Origin: JACMRI01 sp043778625
GTDB taxonomy: Bacteria > Bacteroidota > Bacteroidia > UBA4408
Assembly (NCBI GenBank): GCA_043778625.1
Contig: JAYWFU010000094.1
Span: forward strand, 1-17,995
Length of the DNA stretch: 17,995 nucleotides
Reading direction: 5' to 3'
Shown here: positions 7,420 through 14,604 of the stretch, piece after piece
Position numbering within the stretch: the first letter of the stretch is position 1
Layout: every line of letters starts with the position of its first letter
Position numbers and translations under genes: made by a program
Notes under the pieces: generated by a model
The model's input: the letters and a program-made list of their open reading frames with translations, nothing else
The model's database searches: none
Told to the model about the DNA's origin: nothing

Positions 7420-10400
7420 TTGAGTTCGTTTATTAAAAATATAATTATTGCTATTGCCATTGGAGTGTGTTGCACTTCGGTGGCTTTTGCGCAGGCGGAT
7501 TATAAGTCGGAAGCAGATTTGAAAAAACAAGCCGAAAAATTATTTGAGTCGCAGCAATACTCTCAAGCATTCCCGTTGTACTCACAACTATTGGCATTAT
7601 ATCAAAAAGATGCCAACTACAATTACAAGTTTGGTGCTTGTATGTTGTACTCTAGCGAAGACAAGGAAAAACCAATGCTATATTTAAAATATGCAGCAGG
7701 TATTGCAGGAGTTGATGCTGAGGCTTTTTACTTTTTGGCAAAAGCCTATCAATTGAACTATAGATTTAATGATGCAATAAAAAATTATGAAAACTACCAG
7801 AAGTTAAAGGCTGGAAAAACAAATCCCAAATTTGAAGTAGCGCGTGCCATAGAAACTTGTAACAACGGTAAGGGATTGATTAATAAACCTACGGAATTAG
7901 TAGTATTAGACAAAAAAGAAATTGTGGTAAGCGATTTTTTTAGGTCGTATTCATTACAGGGCATTAATGGGAAACTAGTTGTAAAGCCTGAAGATTTTTG
8001 CAGTAAAATAGATTTAAAACGTAAGGACGCAAGTATAATGTACATTAGCCCCGACGACAAGTTTTTGTATTATAGTAGCTGGGGCGATAACGAAAAAAAC
8101 AGCAGAGATATTTATCGTATTCAAAAATTACCGTCGGGTGGGTTTGGTGTACCCGAAAACTTAGGAGCTATCATAAACACTACCTACGATGAGGAATATG
8201 CCTTTATGCATCCTGATGGAAAAACTTTGTTTTTTTGCTCCAAAGGGCACAATAGTATGGGAGGTTTTGATGTGTTTAAATCGGAATACGACGAAAGTAA
8301 TAATGCGTGGAGTAAGCCCGAAAACGTTGATTTCCCTATTAACTCGCCTGATGATGATATGCTTTATTTAACTGATGCTGAATATAAGGTGTCGTATTTT
8401 AGTTCAAAACGAGGGAGCAAAATGAACTATACCAAAGTGTATAAAATTAAGGAAGGGGCTAAGGCTAATGTGTTGGTAATGCTTGCAGGTAAATTTATAC
8501 AACCCACGAAGAATTTAATGGGAGCAACTATTTCGGTACGTAAGATTGACGAAGAAAAAAAACTAATTGCAATTGTTAAAACCAATGCGGCTAATAAATA
8601 TATGGTTAATTTGCCAAGTAGTGGCAAATATCAATTTACGGTTGAAACTAATGGGATACCTGTACAATCAGCCTATGTGGATGTTCCGCAGGTAAGTCAA
8701 TACACTGCTTACAAACAGCAAATAACTTACGAAACAGTAAAGGATAAAAAAGAAGTGTTAGCAGTTAAAAGCGATTTTGACACACCACTTACTACTGATG
8801 AATTACAAGAGGTGTTAAAAAATCAGGCCGAGTTAGAGGTAAATTTTGATGAAGAAATTAGCAAACAATTAGTAGAAGAGCGCACTAAAACCGAAACAAG
8901 TGCCAAAGATATTCCGCTTGATGTAAAAAACACTACTGCCGAAAAAGACAATACGCAAGTAGCTACCAATAGCATAGTAGGCGAAGATATTAATGCCATA
9001 ATTAATCATGCTAAAAAAGCACAAGAAGATGCTAACACCGCTAGAGCCAATGCTGACAATAGTTTGGTATATGCCTACCTGCAGGCCAAGCAAGCTAACG
9101 AATTGCAAACAAAATTAAATACACTTATATTAAAGCAAAGCAATACTAACGATGCAACCGAAAAAGAAACAATTGCCAACGAAATAGCACCTGCTAAAAA
9201 AGAACTAATGGCCACGGTAAGCCAAGTAAATCAAGCTAAGCGAGCCAACGAGGAGCAAGCTAAATTAGCCGAAGCCAAACAAGCCGAAGCTGACAATGTA
9301 CTAGGCTATGCTAAAGCCTATGATGCGGCTAAGGGAGCGCCTAGTGATAAGTTAAAAGAGTTAAAAAACAAAGCAAGTGTGTACAGCGCTACCGAACTTG
9401 TAACTACTACCCCCGAACAACAAGCGTTAGCGCAAAATAAAGCGGAATATACCGAGAATATAAAACAACAAGAAGAGCTTAAAAAAGATATTGCAGAAAG
9501 TAAAGCCGAGCAAGACAACCTAAACGGACAAATAGCACGTACAAAGGATAAAGATATTAAAGTTGCGTTTAAGTCTCAAGTAGAGGAATTAAAATTAGAT
9601 GTAGAGAGCAAGGAAAACGACCTATCGGTACTACAAGTAAAGGGTGATAAACTTAACGATAAAATTAAAACTGCTGAAGCCACTAACGGAGGTAACACCA
9701 CTATAATTGCTACCGCTAACGAAACGGTGAGTAAGCTAACTACAAAACCAGCTATTGACAATGCTGAGATAAACCGTCTAATGGCTGACGTTAGCACTAC
9801 TACAGCTACTGAAGAAATTGCCGACGTAAACACTACTACTAAGCCAAACGCAACTGAAGCCAATAAAAGTAATGATTTGATTACTAATGTAAACGATAAT
9901 GATAACAAAAGTAAAGTAATTGATGCGGATGTAAACAATAGTTCTAATTCAAATAAAACGAATATTGATACAAAAAGTAATAATTTGATTACTAATGTAA
10001 GCGATAACGATAACAAAAGTAATGAATCGGTTACAAATGTAAATCAAAGTAGTGCCACAATACCTGTAATTACTAAAAATTATAGTCCCGAAATTCAAGC
10101 TAAAAAATACGTGCAAGAAGCTGAATTAGCTATGCAAAAAACAAATGCAATAGCTGATACCGAAATACGCAAAAAAGAACAACTTAAAAGCTATAAAGAG
10201 TTTGATGCAGTGTTAGTTGATGAAATAAATACATTAAAAGAAAAACAACAAGTTACAAAATTAATTAGCGATAAAAACAAAATTAATAGTGAGATAGCTG
10301 AGCTCACACAACTAAAGCAAGAAGTAAACGAAAAAATTGTGGAGGTAGCTGCTACTACTGAAAAAACTAGTGACACAGCGGTAACCGAAAATATAACAAC

Positions 10401-13260
10401 GCCAGTTGAAAATACAATAGTAACAACTAAGGCCACCGAAAACAATAATACGGCTGTTACCGAAACTACTTTGGCTATAACGCCACAGGCACAAGCGAAC
10501 ACAATAGTTACAAGCGAAAAAAGTTATCCTGAAAAAATAAATGAACTAAGTAAAATTGAAGATGTAAATATACGCGAAGCAGCTAAAATAGAAGTTAACG
10601 AAGCATTTGTAGAAAAACTAAATAACGATATAGCTACTAATAAAGCGGAAGTTAAAAATGCACGTAGTGCCGATGAAAAAAATAGATTAGAAACTGAAAT
10701 AGCTGCTTATGAAAATGTTAAAAAACAAAAAATAAAAGAAATTAATGATAGCAAAAAATTAGTAGCTACTACAACTAATAGCAGTAACAATGTAGCAATA
10801 AGTGCTAAGGCAATCGAGCCTGCTGTTGGTAATAATGTAGATACCTCCACAACTAATGCTGTAATTACAACTACTAAAATAACTGAACCTGTTGTTGATA
10901 CTAAAATTGAAACTACAACTAATACTATTTCTACTGATACCGTAGCAATAACTAAAGTAACCGAAGTGCCTACCAATAACACTCCAGCTGAAACTGCTGT
11001 ACCTACTATTGGCTACAATGTATTAAGTGTAAAACCCACTAATATTGCGGCTGATTTATTACCCGTAGCTGACAAAACCGCTACCGTAAGTTATACCAAT
11101 ACTGATGCTCGCACTAATTTAGCAGATGCACAAAGTACCTACACAGCTTATGAACAAAAGAACACAGAGGCCGCAAACTTATTAAAACAGGCTAAAGCTA
11201 ATCCTAGTCAAAAAACAGCACTAACCCTAAAAGCCGATGCAAGCCGTCAGCAAGCTAAAGAAAAATTAATTGAATATAATACTCAACTATACAGCGCCAA
11301 TAAAGCGGAATACGAATTAAATAAATATACTACACAAGAGTTTAAAAACAAATATGAGCAAAGTACCACCAGTAAAGCATTAGCAGCTGAATTGTTAAAC
11401 GACGAAGCAGAATCATACTTTGATCAAGCCAAAAAAGTGCGTACTATTGCCAATAGCACTAAAGACTTAAACACTAAGCTAGACGCACAAACTAGAGCGT
11501 ATGACTTAGAGGCTAAAGCTATTACTAAGCAACAACAATCCATAGCTACTTATACTAATATTAATACTAACGACGCTACACTAGTTGCACAAAATGCACA
11601 ACAAAAATATACTGCCAAAACACCTACTAGTAATACTAACGTGGCTTCTACCACTACATCTATCATAAACAACGAAACATTACCCGACAACACTACTAGC
11701 CCAGAAATTAAAAACACCACTGAATATAGAGATTTAGTAGCTACTAAAGATGAGGCTAATGCGTTAGAAAACAACTCAATAAAACAACAACAACGTGCCG
11801 AAAAAGAAAACGAGCGCGCTAACAATAATCAACAACAGGCTGATAAATTAATTATGCAAGCCAATGCTAGTAGTGATAATAAGGAGCGTCAGCGCTTGTT
11901 TGAGAAGGCCGATTCGCTAAATAGCGTTATAGCTCGCGAACGTGATGTGGCAACTGCTAACCAAACTGCGGCTGCTAATTACAAAAATGAAGCTTCGGTC
12001 AAAGAACAAGAAGCCAACCAATTATTACAAACATTAGATAAAAAAACATACGAAAACACGACCTCACTTGAACCTAAAGATAGTGCAGCTGTTGATACAA
12101 AAGCCACTACTAACACTGCAGGCTCAACAACTAATGTCAACAATAAAATTGCTAATAACCCAGTAATGTTAAATAGCGAAGTAGTATCGGGAGGAGGTAA
12201 TAAAACAATTAAAACCTCAATTATAAGCACTGCTAATAACGCTACTACGGACTCCGCCACAACCAAAACGGAACTATTGTTAACTGAAGTAAAAACGGAA
12301 CCGATTATTAATAACGCCAATAAAATAATAACAGCTGCTACCACTAATAATAACAGTATAGCAAGCACAACTGCTAACAATGAGGTTGGCATAGGTACTA
12401 CCGATGTATTTGAAAAAAAATCAACCATAGCCTATACTAACAACAACCCTATACCACTTAACCAACCCTTACCACAAGGCTTACTATTTAAGGTACAAAT
12501 AGGTGCGTTTCGTAATCCTATTCCACAGGATTTATTCCGTGGCTTTAATCCATTGTTTGGCGAAAGTACGCCAAACGGCTTAGTGCGATACACTGCGGGT
12601 AGTTTCCGTAATTACAAAAACGCTAACACTGCCAAAAACGAAATACGAGGGATAGGCTACAAAGATGCTTTTGTAGTGGCTTATTATAATGGTAAACGAG
12701 TGTCGTATGCTGAGGCTATGACCTTAGTAAACGAAAGTAGTGCGGCAGCCTCAGCACTTGAAGCTACTAGTGTACTTGAACTTAAAGAGTTTGTTCGCAA
12801 CGCACCTACTAACAATGCAACCACTATTAGTGCTAGTATAGCACCTCCACAGCCTATTGACACTGTTAAGGTAGTACAAAGCACGCCAATTGAAATTAAT
12901 GTAACTAACGATGTTAAATCCGTAGAGATACGCTCCATACAAGGCTTAGCATTTACCGTACAAGTTGGCGTGTATGGTAAAAAAGTAACTACTACCCAAT
13001 TATTTAATATTCAACCGCTAAACGTGGAAGCTACTACTAACAATTATTTACGCTATAGTTCAGGGTTGTACAACGATATTAACACCGCTGCAAAAGCAAA
13101 AGCCATAATTGTGGGCTATGGTATTAAAGACGCATTTATAACCGCCTATTACAACGGTAAGCGCATAACCGCAACTGAAGCTAAGCAATTAGTACAAGCC
13201 CAAGGGAATAAAATATTTATACAAGGCGTAACTATAAATACTATGCCTAGCCGTAAGTAA
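7420..13260 (+). CDS. Giant exported TPR-PD40 protein with two C-terminal SPOR-type domains
   Basis: The 1946-residue product has a Sec signal peptide (cleavage probably after AFA24). A TPR region spans about 27-125. A PD40/WD40-like propeller spans about 200-345 (SPDDKFLYYSS, DIYRIQ, GGFDVFKSEYD, SYFSSKRG). A carboxypeptidase-regulatory-like beta domain follows at about 350-430. From 430 to 1680, Ala/Gln/Lys-rich helical segments (about 524-767, 889-976, 1033-1114, 1224-1384, 1434-1544) alternate with Thr/Asn-rich linkers. Two SPOR-type domains close it (about 1683-1767 and 1839-1927), each with FxVQ(I/V)G and ending DAF, then AYYNGKR. The first three domains match the order in PorE-type proteins, which end in an OmpA-like domain instead. 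It should lie in the periplasm or on the inner face of the outer membrane and bind peptidoglycan through SPOR. The start is TTG: an in-frame TAG is two codons upstream and no ATG precedes the signal peptide. No lipobox is seen. Confidence 0.85.
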   Translation: MSSFIKNIIIAIAIGVCCTSVAFAQADYKSEADLKKQAEKLFESQQYSQAFPLYSQLLALYQKDANYNYKFGACMLYSSEDKEKPMLYLKYAAGIAGVDAEAFYFLAKAYQLNYRFNDAIKNYENYQKLKAGKTNPKFEVARAIETCNNGKGLINKPTELVVLDKKEIVVSDFFRSYSLQGINGKLVVKPEDFCSKIDLKRKDASIMYISPDDKFLYYSSWGDNEKNSRDIYRIQKLPSGGFGVPENLGAIINTTYDEEYAFMHPDGKTLFFCSKGHNSMGGFDVFKSEYDESNNAWSKPENVDFPINSPDDDMLYLTDAEYKVSYFSSKRGSKMNYTKVYKIKEGAKANVLVMLAGKFIQPTKNLMGATISVRKIDEEKKLIAIVKTNAANKYMVNLPSSGKYQFTVETNGIPVQSAYVDVPQVSQYTAYKQQITYETVKDKKEVLAVKSDFDTPLTTDELQEVLKNQAELEVNFDEEISKQLVEERTKTETSAKDIPLDVKNTTAEKDNTQVATNSIVGEDINAIINHAKKAQEDANTARANADNSLVYAYLQAKQANELQTKLNTLILKQSNTNDATEKETIANEIAPAKKELMATVSQVNQAKRANEEQAKLAEAKQAEADNVLGYAKAYDAAKGAPSDKLKELKNKASVYSATELVTTTPEQQALAQNKAEYTENIKQQEELKKDIAESKAEQDNLNGQIARTKDKDIKVAFKSQVEELKLDVESKENDLSVLQVKGDKLNDKIKTAEATNGGNTTIIATANETVSKLTTKPAIDNAEINRLMADVSTTTATEEIADVNTTTKPNATEANKSNDLITNVNDNDNKSKVIDADVNNSSNSNKTNIDTKSNNLITNVSDNDNKSNESVTNVNQSSATIPVITKNYSPEIQAKKYVQEAELAMQKTNAIADTEIRKKEQLKSYKEFDAVLVDEINTLKEKQQVTKLISDKNKINSEIAELTQLKQEVNEKIVEVAATTEKTSDTAVTENITTPVENTIVTTKATENNNTAVTETTLAITPQAQANTIVTSEKSYPEKINELSKIEDVNIREAAKIEVNEAFVEKLNNDIATNKAEVKNARSADEKNRLETEIAAYENVKKQKIKEINDSKKLVATTTNSSNNVAISAKAIEPAVGNNVDTSTTNAVITTTKITEPVVDTKIETTTNTISTDTVAITKVTEVPTNNTPAETAVPTIGYNVLSVKPTNIAADLLPVADKTATVSYTNTDARTNLADAQSTYTAYEQKNTEAANLLKQAKANPSQKTALTLKADASRQQAKEKLIEYNTQLYSANKAEYELNKYTTQEFKNKYEQSTTSKALAAELLNDEAESYFDQAKKVRTIANSTKDLNTKLDAQTRAYDLEAKAITKQQQSIATYTNINTNDATLVAQNAQQKYTAKTPTSNTNVASTTTSIINNETLPDNTTSPEIKNTTEYRDLVATKDEANALENNSIKQQQRAEKENERANNNQQQADKLIMQANASSDNKERQRLFEKADSLNSVIARERDVATANQTAAANYKNEASVKEQEANQLLQTLDKKTYENTTSLEPKDSAAVDTKATTNTAGSTTNVNNKIANNPVMLNSEVVSGGGNKTIKTSIISTANNATTDSATTKTELLLTEVKTEPIINNANKIITAATTNNNSIASTTANNEVGIGTTDVFEKKSTIAYTNNNPIPLNQPLPQGLLFKVQIGAFRNPIPQDLFRGFNPLFGESTPNGLVRYTAGSFRNYKNANTAKNEIRGIGYKDAFVVAYYNGKRVSYAEAMTLVNESSAAASALEATSVLELKEFVRNAPTNNATTISASIAPPQPIDTVKVVQSTPIEINVTNDVKSVEIRSIQGLAFTVQVGVYGKKVTTTQLFNIQPLNVEATTNNYLRYSSGLYNDINTAAKAKAIIVGYGIKDAFITAYYNGKRITATEAKQLVQAQGNKIFIQGVTINTMPSRK
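9865..10022 (+). repeat. 50-bp direct repeat inside the giant gene
   Basis: Segments 9865-9914 and 9973-10022 are 50 bp long and differ at three positions. They are offset by 108 bp, or 36 codons, so the frame is kept. Each encodes the same Asn/Asp-rich stretch, SNxLITNVxDNDNKS, in a low-complexity linker of the giant protein. Two of the three differences change an amino acid (Asp/Asn and Asn/Ser) and one is silent. Confidence 0.85.
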
Positions 13261-13359
13261 TACTGGTTATTAAGTTGGGGTAACTTATAAATAATTGTTT
13301 TAAATTGCTAAGTGAGTATGCTTTTTATATAAACCTTAACAAACCTTATGTGGGTAAAT

Positions 13360-13389
13360 AACAATAAATAAAATATTTTATTTATTGTT
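13360..13389. terminator. Perfect 30-bp AT-rich palindrome, possible bidirectional terminator
   Basis: The two 15-nt arms (AACAATAAATAAAAT and its exact complement) meet with no spacer between 13374 and 13375. It lies 100 bp past the stop of the giant gene. Its right arm is T-rich, as in an intrinsic terminator, though the stem is almost free of G/C. Its right edge overlaps the first two bases of the -33 box of the tRNA promoter, so an operator role is an alternative. Confidence 0.45.
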
Positions 13390-13418
13390 TGTGTAAATAA
13401 AAAAAAGATGTATGTTTG
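13388..13418 (+). promoter_or_regulatory. Promoter of the tRNA-Gly/tRNA-Leu unit
   Basis: TTTG at 13388-13391 and TATGTTTG at 13411-13418 are separated by 19 bp, an exact fit to the Bacteroidota housekeeping promoter (TTTG at -33, TAnnTTTG at -7). Transcription would begin about ten bases before the tRNA-Gly gene at 13435. It is the clearest promoter in the window. Confidence 0.75.
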
Positions 13419-13434
13419 CACTCATAAATAATAA

Positions 13435-13507
<73 letters not shown>

Positions 13508-13572
13508 CAAAGTAAAAAACGTATAGTATTAGTTTTTTATTTTATATCTAGATACCAGATATATACAAGTAA

Positions 13573-13656
13573 GCTTGGATGGTGGAATAGGTAGACACGC
13601 AGGACTTAAAATCCTGTGCCGTAACAGGCGTGCGGGTTCGATTCCCGCTCCGAGTA
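13573..13656 (+). tRNA. tRNA-Leu (anticodon TAA)
   Basis: A complete 84-nt class II tRNA. The acceptor stem is GCTTGGA with TCCGAGT, including G-U pairs. The D arm is of leucine type (GGTAGACAC), the anticodon loop is CTTAAAA with TAA at 13607-13609, a long variable arm (TGCCGTAACAGGCG) follows, and the T loop contains TTCGATT. The discriminator is A, required for leucine charging; CCA is not encoded. It lies 65 bp after tRNA-Gly and is probably co-transcribed with it. Confidence 0.95.
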
Positions 13657-13686
13657 CAAATGTGGCATTAGATTGCCAAACTAAAA

Positions 13687-13725
13687 AAAAACGCCCGTTG
13701 CTTATTACTTGCAACGGTCGTTTTT
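13687..13725 (+). terminator. Intrinsic terminator of the tRNA unit
   Basis: The hairpin has 15-nt arms with one mismatch (AAAAACGCCCGTTGC at 13687-13701 and GCAACGGTCGTTTTT at 13711-13725), a 9-nt loop and a closing T run. It lies 30 bp after tRNA-Leu. The A run on the left arm would allow it to work from the other side too. Confidence 0.85.
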
Positions 13726-13827
13726 ATTGGTATTTGTCAAAAAAAACTAACCTCAGTTATTGTTTCATTTAGTAGGGGGCTATTTAGCAGTCTATGTTAG
13801 GGGTCTAACTATTAACTCCCTATTACT

Positions 13828-14094
13828 ATGTGTTTATTTAAAATGAAAGTACAGCTATATCATAGCCACGAAAAAACCAACAAAAAAGGTTTAGTACCTA
13901 TAATATTACGCCTTAGCATGGATAGCTTGCCTAAAGATATGAGTACAGGAATATTTGTAGCCAAAGAACATTTTAATGGCTTTAATGTTATTAAAATACC
14001 CAAGGCTCAACAACACAACGCTATACTAGGTAATATAGTGCGAGATTTTGAATGTATAATTAACGATAAGAATTTAAAAAAAATTAGGATATGA
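13828..14094 (+). pseudogene. N-terminal stub of a tyrosine recombinase/integrase
   Basis: The 88 codons encode only the N-terminal Arm DNA-binding domain of a Bacteroidota phage/transposon integrase: KVQLYHSHEKTNKKGLVPI with a basic strand, then LSMDSLPKDMSTGIFVAKE, the usual paired-strand pattern. The ATG at 13843 is a better family start than the one at 13828. Full-length relatives are about 400 residues, with a SAM-like core-binding domain and a catalytic domain carrying Arg-His-Arg-Tyr; none of that is present, and the frame ends in TGA followed by unrelated DNA. It sits 170 bp after tRNA-Leu, the kind of place where integrative elements insert, so it is most likely the scar of a lost element. 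No duplicated tRNA 3' end (att site) is seen. Confidence 0.7.
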
Positions 14095-14138
14095 CGTGCA
14101 TACTATGTATACACGAATATTAAAATAGAGATAACAAA

Positions 14139-14519
14139 GAACTCGTTTAAACTTTTACAAGCGGTTCAAAAAGTGTATATTATAGTTGTACCAACAAGCT
14201 ACACTTAATAAACCACAAGTTGTTAAATATAACAAAAGCTGAAATAGTACAACACATTTTACCTTTTATTCCTGCAAATAAAAGAGGTTTTGCATCAAAC
14301 ATTTGCCGTATTAAAATTATACAGTGTATTATTCACAAGCTAAAATTAGGCACATAGTGGCACCAATTATTTATTGATATTGAGGGAGTTAATTACGGTT
14401 TTTCGTGGCTAGATAGCTTTAAAACTTTACTTATAAGATGTGACAAAACAAAAGCATCGTGGTTAAACTGGCACTATATTAGCTTTCATTATTATCTTAA
14501 TAAAAGTTTAAACGAGTTC
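14139..14519 (+). mobile_element. 381-bp MITE-like element with perfect 19-bp terminal inverted repeats
   Basis: GAACTCGTTTAAACTTTTA at 14139-14157 is repeated exactly inverted at 14501-14519. Between them lies a transposase reading that keeps only the two ends of the protein (next entry), so the element is an insertion sequence shortened by internal deletion. The flanks (ending CAAA on the left, starting ATCA on the right) show no clear target duplication. The exactly matching ends next to a ruined coding part suggest it could still have been moved in trans by a full-length relative. Confidence 0.8.
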
Positions 14520-14528
14520 ATCATTTGA
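14223..14528 (+). pseudogene. Internally deleted transposase inside the MITE-like element
   Basis: One plus-strand frame reads ITKAEIVQHILPFIPANKRG and then CRIKIIQCIIHKLKLGT, a TAG at 14355-14357, and WHQLFIDIE. This resembles the N-terminal region of small Bacteroidota transposases of the IS5-superfamily/ISAon1 type (K-R-G after the first helix, then a segment like HxLKTGxQW). Without a frame change it passes near 14376-14390 into GVNYGFSWLDSFKTLL, then CDKTKASWLNWHYISFHYYLNK, which resembles the C-terminal end of the same class. About 100 codons remain of an expected 250-300, so the DDE core is gone. The frame runs through the right inverted repeat to a TGA. No ATG start is seen. The family is recognised from memory of such proteins, so the exact IS name is uncertain. 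Confidence 0.6.
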
Positions 14529-14604
14529 TTGTTAATTTAGATGCGTTTACCCTGACCTGAACGCCGAGCTTTACATTAAGCAAGATTTAACGTATATTCG
14601 CCAA

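Noticed and set aside
9576..10016. Long minus-strand open frame inside the giant gene (also 10191-10502, 10707-10982, 11979-12428)
   Set aside because: The products are Leu/Val/Ser-rich strings, the mirror of Asn/Thr/Lys-rich codons on the plus strand, with no signal, start context or motif.
9865..10022. CRISPR-like repeat
   Set aside because: Only two copies, both in frame within a coding region and coding for the same peptide; no array and no cas gene.
13271..13287. Hairpin TAAGTT/AACTTA just after the giant gene as a terminator
   Set aside because: The stem is six A/T-rich base pairs and no T run follows; the palindrome at 13360-13389 is a better candidate.
13529..13772. Short open frames on both strands across tRNA-Leu
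   Set aside because: They are read through a complete tRNA gene and its terminator, so they are chance frames.
14521..14580. Minus-strand reading NVKLGVQVRVNASKLTIK directly beside the MITE-like element
   Set aside because: Only about 20 codons remain between stops, with no start; it may be a gene scrap but I cannot tie it to a family.
13640..14600. Duplicated tRNA-Leu 3' end as an attachment site
   Set aside because: I looked for a second copy of the T-arm/acceptor sequence (GGGTTCGATTCCCG) downstream and found none in the window.
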